From NCBI GenBank assembly GCA_002068435.1, contig MVZQ01000009.1, positions 1 to 35,149 on the forward strand: a stretch of 35,149 bases of DNA. Reading direction: 5' to 3'. Below, piece after piece: positions 9,673 through 18,863 of the stretch. The DNA comes from Euryarchaeota archaeon ADurb.BinA087 (GTDB lineage Archaea; Halobacteriota; Methanomicrobia; Methanomicrobiales; Methanospirillaceae). The notes below the pieces were generated by a model. That model had not been told where the DNA came from and did no database searches. It saw nothing but the letters and a program-made list of their open reading frames with translations. Made by a program: the position numbers and the translations under genes. How positions within the stretch are numbered: the stretch's first letter is position 1; every line of letters starts with the position of its first letter.

Positions 9673-11103
9673 TTACCAGTTCATAACAAGCGACTTTGTC
9701 CGTGTATAGGAATAGTATGCAGAGATTCCATTCTCCCGCCCCAGTCCGCTCTCTTTCACGCCGCCAAACGGGATTTCCGGCGGGACAGTGAGGTGACGGT
9801 TCACCCAGACCACACCAGCCGCAACGGAAGAGAACACCTCGTGGACAACGGAAAGGTCATGCGTCCATATCGAGGCCCCAAGACCGTATGGCGTGGAATT
9901 AGCTTTTGATATCGCCGCTTCAAGATCATCGACCGGCACAATGGGCAGCACCGGTCCGAACACCTCCTGTTCCAGGAGGACGCACTCCGGGACCGTGTCG
10001 GTCACGAGGGTCGGTGCATAGAAGTATCCTTTTCCATGGATATCCCCGGACAGAACGTTTCCTCCGGTAAGAATAGTGCCCTGTCCCTTCTTTTCTACGG
10101 TATTGACAAAAGAGATCACGTCATCCAGTTGAGGCTTTCCGGACAACGGGCCCATGTCACTCCCTGGATCCAGACCGTTCCCCACCCTGATCGCCTCCAC
10201 CTTGTTCTTCAGTCTTGCAACAAACTCTTTTGCTATATCGTGGTGCACATACAGCCGTTTTACCGCGGTGCAGGTCTGGCCGGCATTGTAGAACCGTCCC
10301 TTTATGACCCCGGCAACTGCCTTCCCGATATCGGCGTCCTTCCAGACAATCATGGGATCGGACCCCCCGAGTTCAAGGGAGAGATCCTTCAGCTGCGACC
10401 TGGCGAGTTCCTGAATCCTGTACCCGGTTGCCCTGTCCCCGGTAAATGAGAGCTTCCTGATGGCAGGATGTCTGGCTATTCCTTCCCCTACCACCTCGCC
10501 TTTTCCAGTAACCACGTTCAGTACCCCAGGCGGGAGTCCGGACCGTTCAAGCAGCATTGCAAGGGAGAGGCAGGTGAGCGGGGCAGTGGAGGAGGGCTTG
10601 AAGACGAGGGTATTTCCTGCAAGGAGAGCCGGTGCCACTTTCCAGCCCATTATGATGGCGGGCATGTTCCATGGAATGATAGCCCCACACACCCCGATAG
10701 GCTCTCGTCTCACCATGGCATCACCAAGAGACCCAAGGCCTATAAAATCACCCTGCACGGCACCCGATATCCCGGCGAAATACTCAAGGATATTGGCAAA
10801 CCCCCTGATCTCGTCCACAGCATCCCGGAGCAACTTTCCCTGCTCCATGGTAAGCAGCCTGGCGAGTTCCTGATGCTGCTCCCGGACATTTCCTGCAGCC
10901 CGATAGAGGATCATCCCCCTTTCCCTGACGGTCTTTTTTGCCCATGTGTCAAAGGCAGCCTGGGCAGCGCTGACCGCATCATCCACCTCGTGGAGTGTTC
11001 CCGCGGGGACCTGGTCGATCACCTCCCCCGTTGCAGGATTGATCACTGGAATCCAGCGCTCATCTGCAGAGGATACCTCTTTTCCTCCGATCCTCATCTG
11101 CAT
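9673..11103 (-). CDS. NAD(P)-dependent aldehyde dehydrogenase
   Basis: A 476-residue aldehyde dehydrogenase. It shows the NAD(P) and substrate motifs in order: IIPWNMPAIIMGWKVAPALLAGNTLVFKPS (about 142-171), FTGDRATG (about 220-227), the general-base Glu in LSLELGGSDP (about 246-255), the catalytic Cys in FYNAGQTCTAVKR, and the conserved EQEVFGPVLPI and PFGGVKESGLGREN. It oxidises an aldehyde to the acid. The motif context resembles the succinate-semialdehyde and lactaldehyde dehydrogenase groups; an archaeal member (CofA of Methanocaldococcus) makes lactate for coenzyme F420, but I cannot decide the substrate. A Met two codons downstream is an alternative start. It stands alone, divergent from the phosphodiesterase gene. 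Confidence 0.92.
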   Translation of the reverse strand: MQMRIGGKEVSSADERWIPVINPATGEVIDQVPAGTLHEVDDAVSAAQAAFDTWAKKTVRERGMILYRAAGNVREQHQELARLLTMEQGKLLRDAVDEIRGFANILEYFAGISGAVQGDFIGLGSLGDAMVRREPIGVCGAIIPWNMPAIIMGWKVAPALLAGNTLVFKPSSTAPLTCLSLAMLLERSGLPPGVLNVVTGKGEVVGEGIARHPAIRKLSFTGDRATGYRIQELARSQLKDLSLELGGSDPMIVWKDADIGKAVAGVIKGRFYNAGQTCTAVKRLYVHHDIAKEFVARLKNKVEAIRVGNGLDPGSDMGPLSGKPQLDDVISFVNTVEKKGQGTILTGGNVLSGDIHGKGYFYAPTLVTDTVPECVLLEQEVFGPVLPIVPVDDLEAAISKANSTPYGLGASIWTHDLSVVHEVFSSVAAGVVWVNRHLTVPPEIPFGGVKESGLGRENGISAYYSYTRTKSLVMNW

Positions 11104-11220
11104 GCAAGAGGGTATACGTTCATCCTATTTACCGTACCGGGAGAGGCACCGATGCAGACTGCAATGATCGCAGGAACCATTTTACACCCCTAATTCTATA
11201 TCCGAGCTGAGGTGTGACTG

Positions 11221-11718
11221 TTGAGGGTAGGGATGCTCGGGGATACCCATGATCATCTTCCCCATCTCAAAAAAGCGGTGAAGGTGCTGAATCGGGAGGC
11301 TGCAGATCTGTATCTCCACACCGGAGATTATATCTCACCGTTCGTGATACCGATACTGGCTACCCTGAATGGGAAAGTTCACGGGGTGATCGGGAATAAT
11401 GACGGTGATCATGTTCTCCTCCGGCAACGATGCAGTGAGACCAGCACAGTCACTATCGCCGGCAGTTTTTCCGAGTTCCACACTGACGGGGTAAGGATAG
11501 CTCTTCTGCACGGCCATGAGGGTGCCATTCTTGACGTCTTAATCGAGAGTGGATTATACGATGTCGTGGTGCACGGGCACTCGCACCGGGCAGGTATTGC
11601 CGAGAAAGGCCCTACCCTTGTGATCAATCCCGGGGAAGTATGTGGATACCTGACAGGATCTTCCACCTGTGCCATGTACGACACTGAACACAGGGAAGGC
11701 AGGATCATCCGGATCTAA
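11221..11718 (+). CDS. Metallophosphoesterase, YfcE/MJ0936 family
   Basis: A 165-residue calcineurin-like phosphodiesterase. All metal-ligand motifs are present: GDTHDH near residues 8-13, HTGDY (about 38-42), GNNDGDH, LHGHE and VHGHSHRAG, then the family's closing VINPGEV. These enzymes hydrolyse phosphodiesters using two metal ions; the MJ0936 group acts on model phosphodiesters and its physiological substrate is unknown. The start is a TTG at 11221: an ideally spaced GAGGTGT lies five bases before it, and the frame must begin here to give the normal RVGMLGDTHD N terminus; the next ATG would cut the motif. Confidence 0.9.
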   Translation: MRVGMLGDTHDHLPHLKKAVKVLNREAADLYLHTGDYISPFVIPILATLNGKVHGVIGNNDGDHVLLRQRCSETSTVTIAGSFSEFHTDGVRIALLHGHEGAILDVLIESGLYDVVVHGHSHRAGIAEKGPTLVINPGEVCGYLTGSSTCAMYDTEHREGRIIRI

Positions 11719-11770
11719 AATCGGGGAAATAGATCAGGTTCATAGGTGATTACAACCAACAATTCCATTC

Positions 11771-13285
11771 ATGCACAGAAGGTACGGGATTATCGTCGGA
11801 TTCCTTGTTTTTCTGGCAATTGCATTAATTCCGCTGGATCCCGTGACCTTTCCTTATCCCGCTCAGCTCGCAGCAGCAGTGACCGGTCTGATGGTGGTCT
11901 GGTGGATCACTGAGGCAATTCCGCTCTACGCTACCGCACTTGTTCCCCTGGTCCTGTTCCCAATCCTTGGGATCCTTTCTCCCAAAGAAGCAGCGGTCTC
12001 CTATGCGGATCAGACTGTTTTCCTGTTCATGGGCGGGTTCTTAATCGCCGCGGCCATGATGCGGTGGAACCTTCACCGACGAATCGCCCTCAATGTGATC
12101 AGCCTTGCCGGTTCGGGAACAAAGAAGCTCGTGCTGGGATTCATGGTTGCTACTGCGTTTATCTCGATGTGGATTTCCAATACAGCCACTGCGATGATGA
12201 TGATCCCAATTGCACTCGCCCTCGTCTCGACCCTTCTCCCGGGGGTCTTGACCGATAAAAGCGGAGAACAGAGTGGTGAGCGACAGTTTGCTACCTGCCT
12301 TCTCCTTGGAGTCGCTTATGCCGCCACCATCGGTGGAATCGCAACGCTCATCGGCACTCCGCCAAACGGGATTCTTGTCGCCCAGTTATCGAGCATTTTT
12401 CCTGCTGCTCCAGAGATTGATTTCTTCTCGTGGATGATTTTTGCAGTGCCGTTTATGGCCATATTCCTGCTAATCGCTTGGTTCTGGCTGACATCGGTCA
12501 CCCACCGGCATATGCCAAAGGTGATATCAGGAAGCAGGGATATGATCGGGCATGAGCTGAGCGATCTCGGCCCGCTCAAATCAGGAGAGAAATGGACACT
12601 CCTGATTTTCCTATCTGTCGCCCTCGCATGGATATTCAGGACCCCGAAGGAGATTGGCTCTCTGGTAATACCGGGAATTACCACCTATATTCCCGGGATC
12701 ACCGATGCCACCATCGCAATCTGCGGTGCATTGATCCTTTTCATGCTCCCCGTTGATGCCAGGAAAGGGATCTTCACCCTCGACTGGGAATCGGCGAAAG
12801 GAATACCATGGGGGATCCTCATCCTGTTTGGAGGAGGAATTTGTCTCTCGGAAGGAATTATTGCGAGCGGGCTTGCCGAGGTGATCGCCAATTCGTTCGC
12901 CCTCCTTGCTGTGCTCCCGCTGATCGTGATTATTCTGCTCATCTCCCTCTTTATCACCTTTCTCAATGAGGTGGTCTCAAATACAGCAATGGCATCGATC
13001 ATGATCCCGCTGATGGCAATCACATCGGTGTCGATGGGTATCAATCCGTTGATGCTGATGGTTCCGGCAGCCCTTGCCTCATCGCTTGGCTTCATGCTCC
13101 CGGTCGGAACACCTCCGAATGCGATCGCTTATGGGACGGGGTATCTGTCTACCAGGGAGATGGCCCGCACGGGTCTTGCCCTGAATGTCATCGGGTGTAT
13201 CCTGATTACGGTTTTTATGACCCTGGTCATCCCCACCGTACTCGGAATCTCTCCTGAGCTCCCCGCATGGGCTGTTATTCCCTAG
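11771..13285 (+). CDS. DASS/SLC13-family sodium-dependent anion (dicarboxylate) symporter
   Basis: A 504-residue membrane transporter with the inverted-repeat signatures of the divalent anion:sodium symporter family: SNT at 136-138 and 403-405 and GTPPN at 195-199 and 446-450. These four loops form the sodium and substrate sites in VcINDY-type proteins. WWITEAIPLYATALVPL (44-60) is the family's usual N-terminal segment. About eleven membrane helices are expected. Substrates in the family are C4-dicarboxylates, citrate or sulfate; no sequence mark seen here decides between them. It follows the phosphodiesterase by 52 bp on the same strand and converges with the next gene with an 11-bp overlap. 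Confidence 0.93.
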   Translation: MHRRYGIIVGFLVFLAIALIPLDPVTFPYPAQLAAAVTGLMVVWWITEAIPLYATALVPLVLFPILGILSPKEAAVSYADQTVFLFMGGFLIAAAMMRWNLHRRIALNVISLAGSGTKKLVLGFMVATAFISMWISNTATAMMMIPIALALVSTLLPGVLTDKSGEQSGERQFATCLLLGVAYAATIGGIATLIGTPPNGILVAQLSSIFPAAPEIDFFSWMIFAVPFMAIFLLIAWFWLTSVTHRHMPKVISGSRDMIGHELSDLGPLKSGEKWTLLIFLSVALAWIFRTPKEIGSLVIPGITTYIPGITDATIAICGALILFMLPVDARKGIFTLDWESAKGIPWGILILFGGGICLSEGIIASGLAEVIANSFALLAVLPLIVIILLISLFITFLNEVVSNTAMASIMIPLMAITSVSMGINPLMLMVPAALASSLGFMLPVGTPPNAIAYGTGYLSTREMARTGLALNVIGCILITVFMTLVIPTVLGISPELPAWAVIP

Positions 13286-14603
13286 AAGTGAACCGCGAGA
13301 GAGTGGCAGCCATAGCGGAGAGGAGGGAGGCAACCCATTCTTTCTGCAAAGCAGTTCCTGAATACCCCACAGAAAGGGTGAGGCAGTCACGGAAGGTCGA
13401 GGCGGCAAGGCAGAGTCCCGGTGGGTATTCAACCGGCCCAAGCATCCATGCATCCCTGACCGGGAGCCCATAGTCAACGATTCCTTCAGGGATAACACCC
13501 AGGTTGGTGAAGAAGGGATTTTTTCCGGAAAGCCCCTCCCGTGTCTTCTCTTCCATATCGGTCAGTTTGTTTTCCACCATCCGGAATCCATCGTCAAATT
13601 CACCCAGAAGAAGTATGGCAGCTCCAATCCCGGAATGACCCGATTTGCTCGAGGCCATCATGTCATGGATCTGGCCGAGAACATCGGTCGGATCAACATG
13701 ATCCGGGATCATCACCGGCAGTTCGAATGCGACGGAAAAGTTAGTGAGAGCATGATGAAAGCTGAAAGACTGATAACGCCGCAGATCAATTGAGGTGAGC
13801 ACAGGATTGCAGGTATTGGGTGGTGGCGGTGCCGTTTTGGTTAACGCGAGAATAAATGAAGCGAGGAGAAGGTCGTTGATTGTCACCGAACTATTATGGG
13901 CAAATTGACGAATAGAGGAGAATCCCGGTTGTCTAATGGTCTGTTTTACATACTGCCCCCCCCCGACTTTCAACGATTCGAAGGGAATATTCCATGCCCC
14001 ATTTCGGTTCCTAATCCGTCTGGCGGCGGTTGCCAGTTCGTCTCCTGAAAACAGGGAGAGGATGCTCTTCAGGGAGCGGTCGTGCGGGTTTCCCGGCGGG
14101 TGATTCATTTCTTTCCCTCTTCCGGAACCATACAAGCCTGCGAGGAGGCTCCCGAACGATTTCACCCCATATGCATCGGTCATGGTATGGTTGAACGATA
14201 TGCAGAGCAGATCGGTATCTGATCGGATTAGTCGTATCCGGGCCATTGGACCCTTCAGGGGATCGAGCGGTGATCCAAGAAGGCTGGAAAGGGAGAGGTC
14301 CGGATGTGCGGTTGTGATTACATCCCACACGGGGGTATCCGACCCGGGGAAAGCAGGTTCAAAGCAGGGGGAGTCACCGGGGGTAAATTTTGCGGTTGTG
14401 AGGATTTCGGCTTCTAGAGCTTCCCGGACAGCACCTTGCAGTGCGGGAAGATCGACCCTGCCTTCAAATTGAATAACGAGGTGAATCATCTGGTCCCATA
14501 TCATCTTTAATAAAAAGTTCCACTGGTCATTCACCGATGCCGGAATGCGCCAGTTGTCCCCTCCCTGCCCATGCTGATCTTCCGCTGCCTTCTGTTCAGC
14601 CAC
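13275..14603 (-). CDS. Condensation-domain-like acyltransferase (COG4908-like)
   Basis: A 442-residue protein of the CoA-dependent acyltransferase / NRPS condensation superfamily. The active-site motif HHxxxDG appears as N138-H139-T-M-T-D143-A-Y-G: the first His is replaced, but the second, catalytic His and the structural Asp are kept, so it may be active. The N-terminal RIPASVNDQWNFLLK and the later DLRRYQSFSFHHALTNFSVAFELP fit the stand-alone archaeal group described as condensation-domain-like (COG4908). No carrier-protein or adenylation domain is nearby, so this is not an NRPS. The donor and acceptor are unknown. The start is a GTG at 14603. A run of nine G on the coding strand (13956-13964) lies within the gene and could slip. 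Confidence 0.78.
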   Translation of the reverse strand: MAEQKAAEDQHGQGGDNWRIPASVNDQWNFLLKMIWDQMIHLVIQFEGRVDLPALQGAVREALEAEILTTAKFTPGDSPCFEPAFPGSDTPVWDVITTAHPDLSLSSLLGSPLDPLKGPMARIRLIRSDTDLLCISFNHTMTDAYGVKSFGSLLAGLYGSGRGKEMNHPPGNPHDRSLKSILSLFSGDELATAARRIRNRNGAWNIPFESLKVGGGQYVKQTIRQPGFSSIRQFAHNSSVTINDLLLASFILALTKTAPPPPNTCNPVLTSIDLRRYQSFSFHHALTNFSVAFELPVMIPDHVDPTDVLGQIHDMMASSKSGHSGIGAAILLLGEFDDGFRMVENKLTDMEEKTREGLSGKNPFFTNLGVIPEGIVDYGLPVRDAWMLGPVEYPPGLCLAASTFRDCLTLSVGYSGTALQKEWVASLLSAMAATLSRFTSRE

Positions 14604-14723
14604 TGCGGGTACCTCCCATAGTGTAGTCTGGAGGAGACATCAATCCCTTTGATGGGTTTACGCCAGATCTACCGGTTTTTTACCCATTATCCAAGAGCAA
14701 TCAGATTCTATAATACGCTAAAG

Positions 14724-14749
14724 TATACAATAATGTATATATTTGTACA
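14724..14749 (+). promoter_or_regulatory. Three TGTACA-like boxes at 10-bp steps over the trpB2 promoter
   Basis: TATACA (14724-14729), TGTATA (14734-14739) and TGTACA (14744-14749) start exactly 10 bp apart, and each is within one base of TGTACA. The AT-rich TATATATT at 14736-14743 is a good TATA box for a leaderless start at the ATG at 14766. In Methanothermobacter the regulator TrpY binds TGTACA (TRP box) at tryptophan genes, so this could be a TrpY-like operator. That a TrpY exists in this organism is not shown here. Confidence 0.5.
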
Positions 14750-14765
14750 ATACATACCGATATTC

Positions 14766-16124
14766 ATGCAGACAAAAATCATCCTTGATGAAGAGGAGAT
14801 GCCGAGGCGCTGGTACAACATCCAGGGGGATCTCCCGTCACCTCTGGATCCTCCCCTCAATCCTCAGACCAAGAATCCTGCAAGCCCTTCCGACCTGGCA
14901 CCGATATTCCCCATGGAGCTGATAATGCAGGAGATGAGTTCTGATCGATATATCGATATCCCCGGGGAAGTACAGGACGTTCTCCGGCTCTGGAGGCCGA
15001 GCCCGCTCTATCGCGCAACCCGGCTCGAGAAAGCTCTGAAGACCCCGGCAAAGATCTATTACAAGTGGGAGGGAGTCAGCCCGGCAGGAAGTCACAAACC
15101 CAACACCGCGGTACCCCAGGCCTATTACAATATGAAAGAAGGGGTGGAGCGAATAGCCACGGAAACCGGGGCAGGTCAGTGGGGATCCGCACTTGCTTTT
15201 GCCACCATGTTGTATGATATCCAGTGTACCATTTACATGGTCCGGTCAAGTTATACCCAGAAGCCCTACCGGAAGTCCATGATGCAGGTATGGGGCGCCG
15301 AATGCATACCAAGCCCGAGCACGAAAACGAATGCAGGGCGCGCGATGCTGGAGAAAGATCCTGATACCCCAGGGAGCCTGGGAGTTGCTATCTCGGAGGC
15401 GGTTGAGGATGCAGCGACGCATTCAAATACGCACTACTCCCTTGGCTCCGTGCTCAACCATGTCTGTCTCCATCAGACAATTATCGGCCTGGAATGCCGT
15501 GCACAGCTGGCTTCGGTGGAATCGTATCCTGATATTGTTATTGGGTGCGTCGGTGGCGGATCCAATTTTGCCGGAGTATCGTTTCCCTTTGCAGGAGACA
15601 AGCTCACCGGGAAACACCCGGATGTCGAGATCATCGGCGTTGAACCGGCATCCTGCCCAACGCTGACCAAAGGGCTCTACGCGTATGATTATGGTGATGA
15701 GGCGGGTCTGACCCCTATCATGAAGATGTATACGCTCGGACACGATTTCATTCCCCCCTCCATCCATGCAGGAGGCTTGAGGTATCACGGCGATTCACCA
15801 ATCGTGTCAAGGCTCGTCCATGACGGCGTGATGAAAGCGGTCTCTTACCATCAGAGTGAGGTATTTGACGCAGCCCAGACTTTTGCGAGGAGTGAAGGCT
15901 TCATCGTTGCCCCGGAGACCTCTCATGCGGTTAAAGCAGCGATCGATGAAGCCCTGAAATGCCGGAAGAGCGGTGAGGAGAAGACGATCCTGTTCAACGC
16001 ATCTGGGCATGGCGATTTTGACATGTCGGCGTATGACGCATACTATTCAGGAAATCTGTCCGATTATGAATACCCGGACAGCCTGATAAGAGAAGCCCTC
16101 AGCAGGCTTCCGAAAGTCCCATGA
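14766..16124 (+). CDS. trpB2: Tryptophan synthase beta chain 2 (TrpB2)
   Basis: A 452-residue TrpB2-type beta subunit, longer than classical TrpB, which joins indole and serine to tryptophan with PLP. The Schiff-base lysine is K111 in [16 protein letters not shown] follows the active-site loop, and [11 protein letters not shown] is the PLP-phosphate loop. The N-terminal extension [22 protein letters not shown] is diagnostic of TrpB2, which in archaea and thermophiles often lacks a fixed TrpA partner. An in-frame ATG at 14649 exists, but the sequence between is AT-rich promoter DNA and the family starts at about [10 protein letters not shown], so 14766 was chosen. No trpA or other trp gene is adjacent. 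Confidence 0.93.
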   Translation: MQTKIILDEEEMPRRWYNIQGDLPSPLDPPLNPQTKNPASPSDLAPIFPMELIMQEMSSDRYIDIPGEVQDVLRLWRPSPLYRATRLEKALKTPAKIYYKWEGVSPAGSHKPNTAVPQAYYNMKEGVERIATETGAGQWGSALAFATMLYDIQCTIYMVRSSYTQKPYRKSMMQVWGAECIPSPSTKTNAGRAMLEKDPDTPGSLGVAISEAVEDAATHSNTHYSLGSVLNHVCLHQTIIGLECRAQLASVESYPDIVIGCVGGGSNFAGVSFPFAGDKLTGKHPDVEIIGVEPASCPTLTKGLYAYDYGDEAGLTPIMKMYTLGHDFIPPSIHAGGLRYHGDSPIVSRLVHDGVMKAVSYHQSEVFDAAQTFARSEGFIVAPETSHAVKAAIDEALKCRKSGEEKTILFNASGHGDFDMSAYDAYYSGNLSDYEYPDSLIREALSRLPKVP

Positions 16125-16184
16125 GGATTACCCTCCTCCCCCTCTATATCCTTCAACAAGGTTCTCCTTAGTCGTAGTTCTTGC

Positions 16185-17309
16185 ATGACTTTCACTATTG
16201 GATTCCTGGTCAATCCCATTGCGGGAATGGGTGGGGCCGTCGGGCTCAAGGGGACCGATGGATTCCTGTCTGAAGCCATCAGGAGGGGAGCCCGACCGGA
16301 AGCAGGGAACCGGGCCCTGGTGGCACTGCGGAGACTCAGGGCAGCCCCCCTCCGATTCCTGAGCTGTTCGGGACCTATGGGCGAAGACGCTCTCGATGCT
16401 GCCGGAATCATCGGATTTGAGGTGGTATATCAGACACCATACACCACTACCTCAGAAGACACTCGGAGTGCCTGTACACTATTCGAAGCACGTGGGATTG
16501 ATCTGATTCTGTTCTGCGGAGGCGACGGTACAGCACGGGATGTTTATGATACGGTCCTTGACCGTATTCCCATACTGGGAATTCCGGCAGGAGTGAAGAT
16601 GTATTCAGCCGTGTTTGCCATCACCCCTGAATCAGCAGCGGACATCATCCTCCACACCTCACGTTCGACCCTGCATATCAGGGATGCCGAGATAGTGGAC
16701 GTGGATGAGGGAGCATACCGCGATGGGGATCTCAGGACCCAACTCCATGGTTATGCACGGAGCCTGTATCTGCCTGGACTGGTTCAGGGAACAAAACAGG
16801 TCCTGGAAGATCAAGATGAAGACCGGGCAAAAGAAGGCATCGGAAGGTTCCTTGCCGAAGTGATCCTGGGAACCCCCGATATTCTGTATCTTATCGGGCC
16901 GGGGAGTACCACAGGGGCGATAGCGCGGGAATTTGGATTGCCAAAATCCATCCTTGGATTTGATGCTGTAAAGCAGGGTAGGCTTGTTGCATCAGATCTG
17001 AATGAAGAAGAGATAATCCGGCTGTTGGCAAGTGAGAAAAAATCGAGGCTCATCGTGAGCATCATCGGCGCTCAGGGGGCTGTCCTTGGCCGAGGTACCC
17101 GGCAAGTCAGCCCTCGGGTAATCCGGATGATTGGGATCGAGAACATCATCGTTGTTGCTACCCCGCACAAACTGTCAGAGACCCCGCTCCTCTTTGTTGA
17201 TACCGGGGATGAAGCACTTGACAGGGCTTTCGGGCCGTATATTTCAGTGATATCGGGATACCAGATCGCGCAGAGGAAGCGGATTGGGATGATGACATCT
17301 CTAGTTTGA
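16185..17309 (+). CDS. ATP-NAD kinase-like protein (COG3199 / AcoX-type)
   Basis: A 374-residue protein of the COG3199 group related to ATP-NAD kinases. It starts with a glycine-rich FLVNPIAGMGGAVG (8-20) and has the kinase motif CGGDGTARDV (111-120), where GGDGT is the nucleotide-binding loop shared with NAD kinases and diacylglycerol kinases; GIPAGVKMYSAVF follows. The C-terminal half (YLIGPGSTTGAIAREFGL and IGAQGAVLGRGTRQVSP) matches the longer form of the family. The phosphate acceptor is not established for most members, so NAD(H) is only a possibility. A TATA-like TATATCC near 16143 precedes the ATG. It follows trpB2 by 60 bp but has its own promoter candidate. Confidence 0.85.
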   Translation: MTFTIGFLVNPIAGMGGAVGLKGTDGFLSEAIRRGARPEAGNRALVALRRLRAAPLRFLSCSGPMGEDALDAAGIIGFEVVYQTPYTTTSEDTRSACTLFEARGIDLILFCGGDGTARDVYDTVLDRIPILGIPAGVKMYSAVFAITPESAADIILHTSRSTLHIRDAEIVDVDEGAYRDGDLRTQLHGYARSLYLPGLVQGTKQVLEDQDEDRAKEGIGRFLAEVILGTPDILYLIGPGSTTGAIAREFGLPKSILGFDAVKQGRLVASDLNEEEIIRLLASEKKSRLIVSIIGAQGAVLGRGTRQVSPRVIRMIGIENIIVVATPHKLSETPLLFVDTGDEALDRAFGPYISVISGYQIAQRKRIGMMTSLV

Positions 17310-17406
17310 TTGTGGTAGATCCTCTCTCGGCAGCCTGTGACGTTTCTTTCCAATCAGATCAGAAAATTCACTCACTGCTATGATGGAGATGAAGGGACCA
17401 GTTAGA

Positions 17407-17430
17407 GAATACTGGAAGGAGTGAGTATTC
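17407..17430. repeat. Inverted repeat GAATACT / AGTATTC
   Basis: A 7-bp inverted repeat with a 10-base centre lies in the 247-bp spacer between the convergent ATP-NAD-kinase-like gene and the DUF6125-like gene. No gene is supported in this spacer. It may be part of a termination or processing hairpin. Confidence 0.35.
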
Positions 17431-17556
17431 CACTGAAGAATGCCCGTCAGCCCGACCGCGCGATTTCCCTGAACTTATCAGATGATCCCGGGTCTACGGT
17501 AAACCGGAAGGATTGAGTTCTCCCATGTTGATAAGCAAAACCATCCGATAAAAAGA

Positions 17557-18072
17557 TCACTTCTCCCTCAAGGTGAAACGCCACATGCAGAACAGGTCTG
17601 CAGGATGGGGATCCGGGGGGGCAAAGAGACACTCAACAACAATTCGTTCGTCAATTTCCCGGGCAAAAGAGGTAAATTCCGCCCGGTGCATCTCCCTGCA
17701 GACGTATTCGGAGAGCCCCCTTCGAAGGCGTGCCTCCTGTGTTGGACAGGAGGGAACTCTGATGATCACTTCACCGGGTTTTTCCTCAATCTCGTAGTCT
17801 ACAATAATCGCCCAGGGAAAGAGCTTCAGGGTCTTCACAAATCCACTGAGTCCCTTCTCGGTGATACCAAAACGGTTTCTGATATCCTTTGCAGCCATCG
17901 AGGCAACGCGGCCCCAGACCTTTTCGTTCAGTGACTCGGCAACGGGCTGCCCGAACTCATCGGTGCAATAGAGGAACCAGAAGGCATCAACGACGCGGTA
18001 GTGCCAGAGGAGGAACTCGAGGTATTCATGTTTCTCCTGGTTGTTCATTTGGTCAAATCGTTCAAGGTTCAT
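17557..18072 (-). CDS. DUF6125-like cytosolic protein of unknown function
   Basis: A 171-residue soluble protein. From memory it resembles a family (DUF6125) of archaeal and bacterial proteins; the recognisable segments are [21 protein letters not shown], the repeated [14 protein letters not shown] pattern, and [24 protein letters not shown], with further conserved residues in [19 protein letters not shown]. The Cys in SCPTQ and EYVCREMH, together with the last CLFAPP and LFCMW cysteines, might bind a ligand or metal, but that is inference. No catalytic function is known to me. It is 48 bp after the iron-sulfur flavoprotein gene on the same strand and probably co-transcribed with it. Confidence 0.72.
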   Translation of the reverse strand: MNLERFDQMNNQEKHEYLEFLLWHYRVVDAFWFLYCTDEFGQPVAESLNEKVWGRVASMAAKDIRNRFGITEKGLSGFVKTLKLFPWAIIVDYEIEEKPGEVIIRVPSCPTQEARLRRGLSEYVCREMHRAEFTSFAREIDERIVVECLFAPPDPHPADLFCMWRFTLREK

Positions 18073-18120
18073 GGAATCTCCTTTTCGATCAGAAGAGTGA
18101 AAGGGTCCTTTAAGCTATCT

Positions 18121-18846
18121 TCAGGTGATCCATCCCTTCCGGACCCATTCTGCATACTCGTCAGGCCTCCAGTCGCGGTTCTGCTCAACGATACGTGCGA
18201 AAAAAGCCCGGTTCTCCCTGATGACAGCAGACTGTGCGGGGAATTGCTCCCGGGTTCGTATGGCCCTCGTGAGCATCCCCCCGAGGTTCCGGGATCTCTC
18301 CTCCGGCCCGAAGGCGGAGTCGGGATCATTCCCTGTCGCCACGCTGATACCCTCAAGGGTGAGGATACCAAGATAGTTGAGGACATGGTTCAGGTACGAA
18401 ACAACCTCTTCACCGCCAGAACTCCAGGTTGTCGCAACGGCGCATCTATATTTCCCTGACAAGGTCTGGTAATGGATAGCATCAGCAAGCCGGTCGATGA
18501 ATACTTTCATCTGCCCCGTGACATGATCGATATAGACTGGCGAGCCGAGCACGATTCCATCGGCGTCAGCCATCCGCTCATAGAGAAATGGGAAACCATC
18601 GGTATGCACGCACTGGCCTGTCAGAGAACAACTCTCGCAAGCCGTGCAGGCTTCGATCCGGAGGCTGGTCAGGTCGACAAGCTCGGTCTCTGCCCCTGTT
18701 GCCGCGGCGCCGGCAAGAACCCATTGCAGGAGCTTGCGGGTCCGGCTCCTTATCTCGCGGGGGCTCCCACTGATGCCGAGGATTCGGAGGTCCTCGCCCG
18801 GGCGGGTCATGCCCTGTATCATTGCCTGAACGGCACCTCGCTCCAT
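18121..18846 (-). CDS. Iron-sulfur flavoprotein (Isf-type NADPH-dependent FMN reductase family)
   Basis: A 241-residue flavodoxin-like protein. GISGSPR (24-30) is the FMN-phosphate loop, and the compact motif C67-x2-C70-x2-C73-x5-C79 (CTACESCSLTGQC) matches the [4Fe-4S]-binding pattern of the Isf family known from Methanosarcina, where the protein takes electrons from ferredoxin and may reduce oxygen or peroxide. GSPVYIDHVTGQMKVFIDR follows, typical of the family. The start ATG at 18846 has AGGAG five bases before it; longer in-frame starts lack this. It lies 17 bp after the VOC gene, so they should be one transcript. Confidence 0.88.
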   Translation of the reverse strand: MERGAVQAMIQGMTRPGEDLRILGISGSPREIRSRTRKLLQWVLAGAAATGAETELVDLTSLRIEACTACESCSLTGQCVHTDGFPFLYERMADADGIVLGSPVYIDHVTGQMKVFIDRLADAIHYQTLSGKYRCAVATTWSSGGEEVVSYLNHVLNYLGILTLEGISVATGNDPDSAFGPEERSRNLGGMLTRAIRTREQFPAQSAVIRENRAFFARIVEQNRDWRPDEYAEWVRKGWIT

Positions 18847-18863
18847 GATCGCTCCTGAATGGT

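Noticed and set aside
9673-11193. Plus-strand frames opposite the aldehyde dehydrogenase
   Set aside because: The minus-strand protein has all family motifs; the plus-strand frames have none.
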